64,000 nt of DNA from Aphrophora alni (Eukaryota > Arthropoda > Insecta > Hemiptera > Aphrophoridae): assembly GCA_963513935.1 (NCBI GenBank), contig OY740768.1, positions 72,392,877-72,456,876 of the forward strand, read 5' to 3'. Positions 52,546 through 64,000 of this stretch are shown here, one piece after another (within the stretch, counting starts at the first letter, position 1; every line of letters begins with the position of its first letter). The position numbers and the translations under genes are program-made. The notes under the pieces are model-generated. The model did not search any database. It was not told the DNA's origin and worked only from the letters and a program-made list of their open reading frames with translations.

Positions 52546-54831
52546 CCGGTTACTCTAGAATATCATTATGATACCAATTTAGTTAATTTTATTATAATTA
52601 TTTTAACTCCGAAATTCTAAACTAATAATTTTTTATAAATTTTCCAAATAACACACATTCTATAAGTTTACCATAATGAAATCAAGTCTGTCCGTCTACA
52701 TTCAACTTCTTATTATCGTTCTTTGTGTTTGAACGTAAATAATCCATGCAATAAAACCTTTTAAATTTTATTACATTTATGGATTACTCACGTCACCTGT
52801 AATTCATTTCTTTTATCTCAATCAACTTTATCTTAACATAAAATATCAGAATTGTGAACGTTATAGAACCCCCTAGATGTAATACATGAAGCATTAAGCA
52901 TGTAGTGCAACTAAAAAAAAATTTTTAAATCATCAATTTTGTTTAACAAAAATAATTTCATTTATTCTTAAAAATCTCAAAAATATAAAAACATTCTTTC
53001 TGATTTCCATACAGAGACCATCACATTTCAGGGCAAGAGTGTTTGCTACCCCCTTTCTTGAATGACTTTTTACCCTTTAGCTTATTGAGACTCTTACAAT
53101 ATTTATAAACCTTACAACTATAATAGTTACTTCTTCACAGTATTTAAGTAATCTCCCTTAATAATAACATTTCTTTAAATTTGAAATATTTTAAATTCAT
53201 GTCGTACAAAAAGTAGAAATTATTTTAAAATTAAAACATAACATCCAATTTCCTAACCTAATCATCTTATCAATTATTACAAAAGTCAAAACACAAATGA
53301 AATAAACATGAAAATTTTTCTCTAGAAAATGACCTGTCCCAGTATTTGGTCACTGAACATACATACATTTGGTATTTCTTTTATATACTAATAATTCAGA
53401 TTATCATATATAACATTAGGTGGCTATCTATACCAAATAATAATTACCATTATTTATTACAATTGTTCGCATTCCATTCCATTCACATAAAGGCGAAAAG
53501 TAAATATTATTCTGAGTTAAGGCTTTGCAGGAGTGAAATGAAATAACAGAATTGACACCAGTGCAACATCAGGGCACAGGAGATTTGTGATTACCTAACA
53601 ACTTTGTGAAGCGGTGTTTTCACAAAATAGTCCTACATTCATTTCCAAGGGCGGGAAAACTCGAAGTAGACATTAGGCAAGACTACTACTACGCATGCGT
53701 GTAAATCTCTGCTGCTCTTATCAGTTGACATCCTATCTTGAAAGTTCTATTTGTTTATATTTTCAATTCACTATGTATTCCGTTCTTTGACCTTCACATT
53801 TGCTTAGTTTACACATATCCTATCTACACTAGACCACTGCTCTGGCCAATGGAGCTTCTTTGCATTGTAGACTTTGTTGAATTCAGGTAATCTATACATC
53901 CAAATATCTAAAATTGACATACTATGATTTTTTTTTTTTAAACTATGTTGTTCTTCTTCCACTTTATGAAACCAGTTTTGACACTGGAGCCAATTTTGTA
54001 GAATAATTGAACTACGTCTAACTATATTTTACGCAAAGAAAAATATTTTGTATGGTCCATTTTGAAGCGTTGGTGTTCAATTTTTTAAATTGTTAATACT
54101 TGGAATTAATTATGATGTATTTTATGTGTGACATGACAAATGGTAGGTATGCATCTACATAAATAAATTGAGCTTTTGAGGGAGAAATATTTAAATAGTG
54201 ATACATACATTTTATGGTACTGCTAATTGTATTAATAAATTTATGAACAAGTGTAAAATAATAACAAGGTGCAAATATTGTTATTGACGTAAAATAATAA
54301 TAATAAATATGGTATAAACATTATTAGACAAACTTCGTCTTCTCCCATCCGTAAAACCAAATAAAAAGCAACAAAAACAAATCCTCCCCAAAAATTACAG
54401 TTAGGTAGTTATCAGAGAAAAAAATGAATAAGAACTATGAACGATGGCTATGGAAAATATTTATATATTTAAATAACGGACAAATCTTGTTTCGGTTGTA
54501 CCATAAACACGTCCGTAAACCGTATTTGGTAAACATCGAAGTTTTAATGACGGCGGCCAAGGTTAATTTTGTTTTTGGTCAATTATTCCTGAAATGTACT
54601 ATTTATTTTTACTTGCGATTTACCACACGAATTTGGGTTATTATTCTTCGCATTCCAATAAAATCTGAACGAAATCTGTGGATCCATGACTGCTTATTGA
54701 TTTTTTGATAACTCACTAAACTATTATTTTAGAGAGATGGCAACCAATAGGTTTTGTTTGATCTCTTAGAGACTACACATTTGCAAAATATTTAGAAGAA
54801 AATCTTTGATCCGATTATGAGAAAATCGTAA
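52546..54831. other. No supported gene
   Basis: AT-rich. 53540-53720 is less AT-rich, with a TACTACTACGCATGCG patch, but reads as non-coding in all frames. A 94-codon plus-strand frame at 54424-54708 has no recognisable motif. Confidence 0.45.
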
Positions 54832-55113
54832 TTTTGTGTTTTTCTTATAGCAGCTACCCTTTATGTTTGAATTATGAACAAAATTAAAAAAATATAATAA
54901 TAATTCTGAGGTAATACCATAATATGGCCACGTAACAAATTTTATTAAATTCGGTCCACGCGTTTGATCTGTAGAACTTAAGACAGACAGACAATATTCC
55001 AAAAGCCACCTTTTAAGACTCAGGGGACCTCAAAAGGGATTCGAAAACAAAACTAGACTTTTATTTTTGACCTATCACATAACACTCTATATACTGCGTA
55101 CATGTGAAAAAGT
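54832..55113. repeat. Dispersed repeat D, copy 2
   Basis: Second copy of the block at 6097-6350, same orientation. Contains AAACAAATTTT-type and TTCGGTCCACGCGTTTGATC sequence where copy 1 has ATCGGTTCACTAAATTGGTC, and TATCACATAACACTCTATAT where copy 1 has CATCACATAACTTTATATAG. Confidence 0.55.
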
Positions 55114-55970
55114 AGTAGCTGTAGAGCAACGAGTTCCTGATAACGACATTAGGTTTCATTTTCGTATTTTTCAAAACTATGAATAGTCATTTTGAGATAT
55201 GACTGGCGTTTTTTGATAATGTGTTTGTTCGTTTTTAAATTTTATCAAATAAGCTGTTCTCGACTTATAGTGGGAGGGAGTGTAGCGTTTCGTTACCCAT
55301 TTAGCTAGATGAATCCAAATCACTATACCATGCGTAAATTTTATTTATCTATTAGCAATTTAATATCAAACTTTAAGTGTATTTTCACATGTATTTTGCA
55401 AAACAAAAACATATATATATTTTATCGAATTCTAGGTATAACGTGTACCAGACCTCCAAAAATAAGATAATGGAGAAACATTACTATATTTTTACTCAAC
55501 CAATATTTAGTCAAACTTATTTCTAATATCATAATTTCTAATTTACTAACCTCTTTTATTTAGGATTTATACTGGACCCTCCAACATAAGGCGGTTTGTT
55601 ACGCTGATTTAAAATTTACCTATAATATTTTATTGTAATTTTTAACTTCTGTGATCAAAATCTTGGAGTATTAAACACTTCAAAAAAATGGGACAACAAT
55701 TATTTTTGTTTTTTTTCAACCGATTTCGTTAAAACTGATTTGCAATATGAATTTTACAATGTTGGTCTTAAATTGATAAACATATTCTACGAATATTCGT
55801 CTCCAATACTACCCGTCCCTAAAAACCAAAATAGTTTCTAAACTTTCAATCTCTTTGGGTCTAGACCTTTTTTATTACAGTGATTTTGAATACGTAATTT
55901 ATGACTCTGGAAATAATTTACCAACATATTTGAAATTGGAATAATACCAGTTTCTTAAAAAACAAATTAA
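55114..55970. other. No supported gene
   Basis: AT-rich spacer; no conserved pattern on either strand. Confidence 0.45.
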
Positions 55971-55978
55971 ATAGTATC

Positions 55979-56437
55979 CGATGGACATGCTTCTCCTACG
56001 TCTGGGGTCAATAATTTCAGGCAATAAACCGGTTGTGATAGAATTTTGATAACTTTTCGACCATTTTTGTTTTCCGATAGTCGTCATTTTTAAAAAAATG
56101 TTCTCTATCTTCATTCCGTACTTTGTCCACAATACAAACTGTTTCTCTGTGTAATATGGAGTTGCCCTTGAACTTGATAGTACTGTAGTAGTTATGTTTC
56201 TTTTTAATAATTAAAGAGGCGTCACTCATTTGCTACCACAAACTACCAACAATTCCTTTCTTATGACTTATTATTTCTTCTGGAGTCAAATCTCTGCCAG
56301 AATTGGAACATTTAACTTTCACTATCCCAACTTCATCAACCAGGCCGTCAGGAATTGCTGCCATACCATTATCAATAGAAAAATTACTTTTTGTTTTATT
56401 ATTACTCTCCACAGCATTGTAATTACAGTTAACTGAT
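55979..56437 (-). pseudogene. YqaJ-type (lambda exonuclease family) nuclease remnant
   Basis: A minus-strand frame from about 56437 reads SIDNGMAAIPDGLVDEVGIV and KVKCSNSGRDLTPEEI, then, after an in-frame stop, KKKHNYYSTIKFKGN, RNEDREHFFKNDDYRKTKMV, EKLSKFYHN, and in the next frame LLPEIIDPRRRRSM. This order, PDGLV...(E)xKC, a Lys-Tyr-Tyr-x-Q/T helix, then KMxxKLxxFYxxxLLPEIIDPR, is that of YqaJ-like exonucleases common in arthropod repeats and relatives of viral recombinases. The catalytic Glu of the ExK motif is Lys here, and the Gln after YY is Thr. With the stop and the frame change the copy is dead. The N-terminal third of the domain is not visible upstream. Origin as part of a mobile element or viral insertion cannot be told from this piece. 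Confidence 0.7.
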
Positions 56438-56440
56438 TTT

Positions 56441-59400
56441 TTTTCTTTTTACCATTATTTCGGGACATCAAACCAAAAGATTTAATACCATCCACACTTG
56501 AAGATTAGAAGATCCGTGATTTTTTTTTGCATTTTGAGTCTTACTCCTCATTGTTTTCGAAACAAGCAACAATAAAAAAATGTAATTATAATTATTGGAA
56601 AATTCAATACATAATACACTATAAATGACTGCTATTACAGAATCGTGTTGGTACTATCCCTCTTATCACAATATAATTTCTGCATTATGGCACAAATACA
56701 ACTTCCTCACTAGACTTGAATAGACTAAATCTTCTCACACCCATCCCAACTCAATTACTACACAGGAAGATACGGCGTTTTGTTGTGTAATAATCTGAAC
56801 AGGACCTCGGCAGATAATAAACTTACCAACATTTAATGTTATAGATTTAAAATAATCAACATTGTATTACGAATAAATTTACATTTTAGTTAATATGGAA
56901 CTTCACATGTTAATTAATTCACGTTTTTTCATCGTTTGAAATAATTTCAAAAATTCGCCAAAAATAGAAATTCTATCCCAATCATAAAATGATCCATAGC
57001 TTTTTTTTTTAGGAAAAGGTCCAAATTAATCATATATGTAACTAAAAATTTGATTGGTGCAAAATTGTAAAAGTTATAAGCTCAGGAAGCAAAAAATTTC
57101 AAAAACGGAAATTTTTTTTCTAAATTCAGGCCTAAATAAATACTATAAAAATGTATAGGCCTGGTTATACAAAATACACAAAAGTTTCATAATTTAGTTG
57201 TGAATAGAAATATGTAAAAACATTTACCAATTTCAGAAGTAGTGTTTATGAAATAGATTTTTTTATGTCCGTACTACACAACCGCACTAAAATTTAGCCT
57301 ATTTTGAAACATCAATCTAAAATGTATCCTTTACCCAAAAATGAAATTTTATATACCAAATTGTAGAGAATAAATCATAGAATAGAACTGTAAACTTGAA
57401 CATTTTATATAACTTACCATTTTGTAATCAGAAATTACGAAACGAAATTTCGTTATGTATGTTATGAACTCACATACAAACAAAGCCTACACTGTTACTA
57501 AATAAAGCTTGTCTAAAACTAATTTCACTAAACAAACATAATAACAAACACTACACTTATTTATTTATATATAAAACACAATTTCATAAACGTTATTCAC
57601 TATAAATCACCAATTTAACATTCAATTCAGATCAAACAAACTCTAACCTAAATCGTGGTTTTAGATACAAACATGGCGGATGATTTTCAACTGTAAGAAC
57701 GCTTGGTTTGAGAGACGATTTGCTAAAGACTCAGTGGAGCAAAATGTATACAACAAATACCAATGGAATCAGTGATCCTTTATCTACAAAACCATGTAAA
57801 AAGAATTTTACAAACACTTCATCTGCGATGAACATATGGGCTTCCAAAGAAGCTTGTTAATTGGTTGAAACCTTGGCCAATAGCAAGACTTTATGCGGTT
57901 GGACACAAAACCTAAACCATAAACGTGATCTAAGATTTGAAAGCAGTGTTAGAGAGATCGAAATGCAAGCTTTCTATTGGTGTAAATATCATTGTCCTAA
58001 AGTCGGTGTGTATAACTGTTATAGGTCTTGAAAGTTTACGAAATTGTAGCGTTCGTCGACGCTCGGACCAGCTGTTTAGAGTTCTGCAATTATTCCATCG
58101 ATCATTACACGTGTTAATATTCATTTTAGAAACATATGGTAAATACAAAGATTAAAGTTTGAAAAGTTTCCTTTCCAACGGTATAAAGATTTATTAAGAT
58201 TGGATGACAATTAGTGGGTCAAATATTAGAATGTATAGTACTGCACGCTACTTGTAAAAGTACTACAGTTTTCTGAAGTACTTACAGTTGGAAGGTTTAG
58301 AATAAAATATTTATTCTCATTAAAAATAATAATAATAATAACTTACTTATTTTCTTTTACTTAGAATCTTTGAAATATGCAACTAACTGTTTTGAAAAAC
58401 GAACTTGTTCAATTATTCACAAAACCATACAATCCCACAGAAATTGGTGGTAGGATCAGTTGATATTTCATAGTCTCTGATGTAGGAGTTTCACAAGCAA
58501 TGAATACAAAAGTCCAAATATGTTCTGAATTCATTACCGTAAAGGAAATCGCAGAAGCTAAACACATGTATATGTAGAGAATATTATTCGTCACACAATG
58601 AAATGATTTAATAATTGCAATGTCAAATTGGCTAGTAATTTTGATTAACATGAGTAATATTGTAAATAAATAAATAAATTATAAATGCTTAGCAAAAATA
58701 GTTTATATTAATGGTTATATTTGGCATTATGTAAAATACTACGAAATATTTTAAGAATTAACGTGTTGTTGGTTTTAGTAATATTATGAAACATTAAAAA
58801 AAACAGGTTTATCAGTGGTAAAAGCTATATTCCTCCGCGTTCAAATATTCAAATCACGCGAGGGTTGTATCTGCCCTATTATTAAGTTAGACACTTCGGC
58901 ATTATTTATTTTCATAGATAATAAATCACTGAGTGTTTTCCTTTTTTAAATTTTTCGAAAATATCATTCACTGATTCACAAAAAAAATAGCAAAATAGAA
59001 AATCGATTTACAAATGTCCACTCCATTTGTTCAACCACTAATGATTTATCCCAATTTTCAAAAAGGGAAACATCCGAGTTCACGTGATCTTTAAAATGAT
59101 CTTTTAACGATAATTCTGAGATGAAAATTGACATCAGTACGACTACTCAATTGTAGCATTATTTTATGGGAGATGAATCCAATATGGCGGAGGTGGAGCA
59201 GAGCCTTAAGTTGACAATTCTTAATATAGTGGTCCATCTTTTAGTAACATAGTGTATCAATTTTCCCTTAAGCTCAAGAATGTCTTTGTCTCTACCCTGC
59301 AGCTGTAGACCTTCTTATCTTTGTTTATACTTTATAGAACTTGTAGAATCCACAGTCCTATAGTTTTATCTATTCATTCGCCTAGGGTTTGTTTGTCGCC

Positions 59401-59600
59401 TCAAAACCCACGTTGATTACGTAACACAGCTGGCTGACTTGACCCTAATTCATGACTTACAGAACCTTTCAAACCAAGACGTTTTGCATTGGCGAGCAAT
59501 TAGGATATTCCTCAGCAACTAATCCGTTTCAATTTCCTTTCCTTCTCCCCGCTTATGAATCAAATATGTACTTATTTTATAACCAATTCAACGAGAATCC
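56441..59600. other. No supported gene
   Basis: AT-rich; short frames at 57930-58155 lie on both strands of the same bases and neither looks coding. ATGGCGGA occurs at 57674 and a close ATGGCGGAGG at 59184, with only short frames following. Confidence 0.45.
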
Positions 59601-59602
59601 TT

Positions 59603-59665
59603 TACAACTAATTATTTTACATAAATTACATACTAATAGGTATGTCAGTAAAATAATTAGTTGTA
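59603..59665. repeat. Perfect 18-bp inverted repeat with 27-base loop
   Basis: TACAACTAATTATTTTAC at 59603-59620 and its exact complement at 59648-59665. It lies about 60 bases upstream of the Tc1-like pseudogene and might be an internal remnant of a small inverted-repeat element, but no target duplication was seen. Confidence 0.8.
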
Positions 59666-59724
59666 CGTGGCTAGACCTGTAGTTCATAGCCAAGCTTGGA
59701 AAATAGTATTCAATGTCTACGTAT

Positions 59725-60505
59725 ATTTGAAGGCAAACACACCCATTTTATGGAGAAAAAACTACAATTGGATGTGGCTGAGGCATGTGGCCTGTCGTAC
59801 AGTACAGTCTAGACTGTCTAGCTCTAGAGAATAGTGAAAGAAGCCGCAAAATTTACCTGGAGAAGTCAAACAATTTAGTACTCCAAGAAAAAAGAGGCCC
59901 TCAAAATAAAAAGACTACTCTCGACGACTTTGACCTGTGTGTTGTCCGTCGTGTAATTATGAATTCCACACTTTGGAGGGAGAAAAACCAACGGTGAATG
60001 GAATCCTAAGGGTGTTGAAGTGACACATAAAATACACAGGTAGTGTGTAGACTAAGGAAAATAATTCACTGCCTTGGGTTTATATGGAAGAAAACATAAA
60101 CCCATAGGAAATTGCTGATTGAAAAATCTGACGTAAGAAATGCTAGAGTACAATATTTGAGAAAAGTAAAAGAGTATAGACTAGAGGGACGTCCAATTGT
60201 TTATATGGACGAGACATATTTCCATAGCTCAACATCTTCTGAAAAGTCGTGGACTGACAGTGAAACAACAGGGCTAAAAAGGCCATTTAGCAAAGGACAA
60301 AGAGTAATTGTCATATATACTGATGGCGAAATGTGATTTATCCACAATGCACTTTTGATCTTTAAATCGGACTTAAAAAAAGGCGACTAGGATGATATGA
60401 ACAAAAATAACTACGAGAAGTGGCATAAGGAAAAACTTATTCCTAATTTGTAACCAAATAGTGTTGTTGTGATAGACATTAAGTTATGGTAGAGAACAAT
60501 ATTTG
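59725..60505 (+). pseudogene. Decayed Tc1/IS630-type transposase
   Basis: Near 59745-59800, LDVAEACGLSYSTV is the second helix-turn-helix. 59920-60010 gives DDFDLCVVRR and, in another frame, EFHTLEGEKPTVNGILRVLK (linker). From 60112: IEKSDVRNARVQYLRKVKEY, EGRPIVYMDETYFHSS with the first catalytic Asp of the DDE/D triad, GLKRPFSKGQRVIVIYTDGE; then, across three in-frame stops, HNALLIFKSDLKKGD, EKWHKEKLIPN and SVVVID, the second catalytic Asp, after which the usual DNA/SYHN text is lost. The family is a Tc1-like group very common in hemipteran and other insect genomes (from memory). The N-terminal first HTH, the third acidic residue and the ends are not visible. Non-functional. Confidence 0.8.
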
Positions 60506-61114
60506 AAAAAGCTAAACTATTTCAATTATTATTTATATTTTGTTTATTATGAGAACCCGTATCTTGATTAAAAGACTAACATTGCAACTTTGAGAGTTGT
60601 AAGGTGGACCTATAACTAGTTTTGTTATGACAACCATAACAAGATTGGTAACAGGCATCCAACTATAATTTATTAAAACTTTATTATATAATATTCATGA
60701 GTTAAAGATAGGAAATATTTAAATATTATAAACAATTTTAAAGGACTATAGATAATTTCAAACTCCAAATTTCTTTGAAATAATTACAGATATTTTTTAT
60801 TGTTTTTTTTTTTAGCTATTTAAAACTAAATTCAATTAATGCGAATCTGAATTGAAATCCATAAACATCACATGTGCCCCTCTCCGAGATAAGAGATAAA
60901 ACTGTGTATAAATTTTCTTTTGTAGGATATATATATATATATATATTGTAGGAATTTTTATACATATATTTAAAAAAAAAAAGTGAAGTTCTAACCGGCC
61001 GAATGTAAGCAAGCAGTCTAATAGCGAACTGACAGCTGTACCCCTCCCTACCCCAACTGACCCACTCCTCTACCTGTGCGGCCACTTCTTCACATATATT
61101 TTCTTTTGTACTCA
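60506..61114. other. No supported gene; (AT)n at 60927-60946
   Basis: AT-rich then, from about 60985, GC-balanced. The microsatellite is framed by TGTAGGA on both sides (60921 and 60948). The 99-codon minus-strand frame 60816-61115 crosses the microsatellite and is not convincing. Confidence 0.45.
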
Positions 61115-61339
61115 CTATAGTGGAACGGCCCTAAGAAGGCACTTGTGCTCGGTGCGGGGCGGTAGAGGAAGAGGTGGATTATGTCGGAAAATAACACCGT
61201 TCTACAAACATTGACTTTGCCTCCGAATCGCCAGCTACCTGAGACTTGCCCTCCTCGCACCCCTTAACGTTTACTTCGAGAATAGTACAGCGTTTTCACC
61301 TGATCTGCGAAGTGCCTACTTAGGCCTGTTCCACTATAC
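61115..61339. repeat. GC-rich block bounded by an imperfect 16-bp inverted repeat
   Basis: CTATAGTGGAACGGCC (61115-61130) and GGCCTGTTCCACTATAC (61323-61339) are inverted copies with one extra base. The 225-base block is much less AT-rich than its surroundings and contains a GGTGCGGGGCGGTAGAGG stretch. It could be a small non-autonomous DNA transposon or a fragment of a larger repeat; no coding is seen. Confidence 0.45.
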
Positions 61340-62519
61340 ACCCCCTCAAAATCCTTAACACTATTTTTTTCCTATTTTTCTTTACTTTATTTACAAAATT
61401 CTTTTATATGAACACGTGATCAACCCTGCCCCACGTTCGTAAACCAATTGTAATAATATAAAAATGTGCTAAAAACAAAAATGTTATTACAGTAATTGCT
61501 CACGTCTTATGTGTTATTATTGCGTAAAATTTACCCCCATATCATAGCCCAGAAAGTTGTGGCCATTTATGGGCTTATCAACCAATGGTGCTTTCCATTT
61601 TCAAACAAACTTGCAAAATCCACAATTATGCCATGCAGTACGTAAACGTACTGTATACTCATGTACAATAGAGGTCTATTTTGTTTCACCTCAAAGTACT
61701 TATTCGCTGGAGGTATTAAGCTTCTATATATACCCGTTGGTAGTTGACAAAATTGTATTTTCTAGAATATTACGTCATAAGCAAGTTTTCTGATTGGTGG
61801 AAATCTTATGCGATAGAGTGAAGAGGACAACCATTCGGGGATAGACGGTAAAACTCAGATATCTACGTACTCATAACCTTGAATAGTAGTTGAAAGTATA
61901 AATAGTAGGCAATAATAATAGTATAATAAGTTGAAAGCAACACAACTCATCTTTTTTTACCTATATAAAAGAACTTCTAGTGCACAGGTGTTACTTTGAT
62001 AGCACTTGACTTCCGGTCTTTCACTTGTTACTGAACCTAAAGTAATGCTACTCTGAGACTACTTGACATCCAATCGGATATTAGTAGTTGTTTGCTGTAA
62101 GATCAATTCTACTTCATTACTACTACTACAGTGATATTGTATGTGTTAAATTGTATGGGTGTGCTCTTTGACCAGTAAGTAAGTATTCTTCTTCTTTTAC
62201 CTTTATGACTTTGTTCAATTCCGTTGTGCCACAAGGTTAAATCACCACGAAACCTGGGGTGGGGATTGGAGCAGGATTAAGACTATGGTTAGGTTTGGTT
62301 ACACACCTGGGCGTGGCCTAATATCACATGACCAAATGCTGGCTCTTGATTAGTCAAATCTTAAAGTGCCGCAATCTCTACTGACAGGCTTTTTGTGGTC
62401 TATCACAAATCATTTGCATAAAGGGCCTTTTCAAGCACACTTAAAAAGTACTGTAAAACTGAGCGTATAGTAGGCCTTTAAAAAATAAAACATATTTATT
62501 TATCTTTTGGAAATCAGCT
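61340..62519. other. No supported gene
   Basis: Mixed composition. No RNA gene or conserved coding block was found on either strand. Confidence 0.4.
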
Positions 62520-62755
62520 TTTATCCATCCTATAGGTAAAACATCTCAACCTTTGTGTCTTAAGGACTTTAGACCTATCAGCAATCTTCTAGCTTTCTCT
62601 AAATATCTTGAACATATTGTTCATCAGGAAACGACAACTTTCCTTGAAAAAACCAAATATCCTCAATCCTCTTAAATCTGGTTTTCGGTCTGATAATAAT
62701 ACAAGTACAGCTCTTTTTAATTTAACTGACAAAGTGAGAATGGTTTTTAAATGTC
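62520..62755 (+). pseudogene. LINE reverse transcriptase fragment
   Basis: HPIGKTSQPLCLKDFRPISN, LLAFSKYLEHIVHQETTTFL (62523-62645), then in the next frame NPLKSGFRSDNNTSTALFNL (about 62665-62730). This is RT motif 1 to 2a of jockey/CR1-type LINEs (consensus PIPK...DYRPISLLP..SKVLE.IV...L..FL...N.L...QSGFR.G.ST.TAL). One frame change near 62655 separates the halves. Both ends fade out, so it is a short internal fragment. Confidence 0.75.
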
Positions 62756-64000
62756 TTTGATTTCCATTTGAACCGTTACGACTTGAATGAATGTTTTAGA
62801 CTATCATTCTTTGTACTTTTTGTAATTATTAGTTTTAATTATTTAATTAATTATGATTTCCAATTATTTTCTATTTGGTACTTTTTGAGTTCTCGGAGAC
62901 CCGTGATTTCGTTTGAACACTTGATCTGTACCTATTGTACCTGTAGAACAACTTCTAACTGTATGCGGGTTTTCAAAATTTTTCAAAAATTCAACGGACA
63001 GCGAATCACCTTATACCTTTTCCAAGTTAACATTTTTACAAGAGATCCCCTTTCTTCTTATTTATTCCCTCACCATACCATATTCTGGTACCAACAATTC
63101 CCTTTATATTTACTCTATTTAGTACCTAACATTATTTGTTTTTTATCATGTTTTCCTTCATTTTTGGTCTATAATTGCCACAATGTCAATTATTAATTTA
63201 ATTTCAGTGCTTCTAATTTATTTATTTTAGATTGTTTGTCTTAAGTAGCCTCATCAGTATGCTTTGGTTTTCGTTGGATCTACTGTACGGTAGAATTGCC
63301 CTTTGCAATCCTTTTATTTTTTAGCCATTGTTTTTGTAAAAACCTTCTATCTTCCTTCAGGATTATGAGATTTACTCCAGACAATGTTCCTCATATTCCT
63401 GGAGCTTTGATGCATTTTGGGAACTTTGATTCCTGTGAGCCTTCTCGTTCCTGAGTAATTTTTTTTTGTCACAACCTATTGCCCTAGTAATTTTATTTTA
63501 CCACCTTGATACTTTTTTGTTTTTAAATTCTAAATCTAGACTAAATTTAGCATATCCAAATGAAGCCATTTCAAATATTTGGAAGATGTTCAGCAATAAT
63601 TTCATGATCAACACAAAAAATTAAGGAGTGGTACACCTATATTTATCTAAGATAGTCTCAGGTTAGTTGATACAGTCTACTTTGAACAAGGATTTGGCCT
63701 TGTACAGTATCTTCAATACTTGTTCATAATAATGAAGTAAAAGAACTCCATCTGACAGTCTCTCAGCACATAAATATGTACACTCTGTACACACATAAGA
63801 TGATTATTCATTGTATTGGGAGGGTAAAAGGAAACAACATTTTACCAGAATATGTTTTACTTTATTTTTTAATTAAATCATATGTATTACCTGCACTATG
63901 ATACAAGGACTTGCACATCCTAAAACATGTTTATTGATATTATACATTATTATTTATGTTTATATAAATATTTCATATGTTTTGTAAAATAATAACTAAC
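62756..64000. other. No supported gene
   Basis: The plus-strand frame at 62768-63196 (142 codons, Phe/Tyr/Ile-rich with many aromatic residues) follows the LINE scrap but shares no RT motif and has the composition of AT-rich noise. No other feature seen to the window end. Confidence 0.45.

Noticed and set aside
54424..54708. 94-codon frame as a gene
   Set aside because: No motif, no supporting context, no promoter or splice signals.
57930..58155. 72-codon frames on both strands of the same bases
   Set aside because: Mutually overlapping open frames with no motif; neither reads like a protein.
60946..61340. Possible solo LTR from TGTAGGAA to ACTATACA after an (AT)n tract
   Set aside because: TG...CA ends are easy to find by chance, and there is no duplicate or target duplication to support it.
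62768..63196. 142-codon frame downstream of the LINE scrap as part of the LINE
   Set aside because: It contains no RT, RNase H or zinc motif and its composition matches background.

Overview
The window is AT-rich, non-coding-dominated animal DNA, most likely from an insect and possibly a hemipteran. This is an inference from the mix of repeat families: Penelope-like elements, a Ty3-type element with a lysine-tRNA-like primer site, pogo-like and Tc1-like transposases, a YqaJ-type nuclease remnant and (TAATC)n-tailed non-LTR elements. Long A/T homopolymers, (AT)n tracts and a 200-base N gap (3029-3228) point to a draft assembly. No complete host gene is visible. The only host-gene candidate is one putative internal exon at 46462-46567 on the minus strand. 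The window is therefore probably intergenic or intronic sequence that accumulated transposons.

Layout: 1-3000 holds the start of a gag-like reading frame running off the left edge on the minus strand, its A/T-rich leader, and a primer-binding-site-like motif matching the initiator-Met tRNA 3' end. At 4.0 and 6.9 kb are two short inserts, each a long inverted repeat flanked by 12-13 bp target duplications. Their shared sequences link them to a third, weaker copy at 44.6 kb and to the coding Penelope-like element at 50.0-52.5 kb. Decayed transposon genes follow: pogo-like (8.5-9.5 kb), LINE RT/RNase H (12.4-13.9 kb), an internally deleted Mutator-like element with a 17 bp flanking duplication (15.8-17.5 kb), and a LINE fragment (20.2 kb). 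The 22-30.5 kb stretch is gene-free but carries three unnamed dispersed repeat families (A, B, C) and a 44-bp satellite with a 132-bp higher-order pattern (28.46-28.94 kb).

The main intact-looking object is an 8.06 kb Ty3-type LTR retrotransposon (30705-38765, plus strand) inserted into an (AT)n tract. Its 1.28 kb LTRs look identical, so the insertion is young. Gag and Pol lie in one frame separated by a single TGA. Pol has protease, RT (YVDD), RNase H and integrase, with one break at an A7 run inside integrase. Each LTR also holds a 124-codon, very basic ORF and two extra primer-site-like motifs.

The right third holds an unrecognised coding-like remnant (41.0-41.5 kb), a pogo-like pseudogene (41.8-43.2 kb), a 3' LINE end with a (TAGAT)n tail (46.9-48.2 kb), the Penelope-like element (50.0-52.5 kb, minus; RT plus GIY-YIG in three frames), a YqaJ-type exonuclease remnant (56 kb), a Tc1-like pseudogene (59.7-60.5 kb) and a LINE RT scrap (62.5 kb). 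Everything else is AT-rich sequence in which I see no gene.
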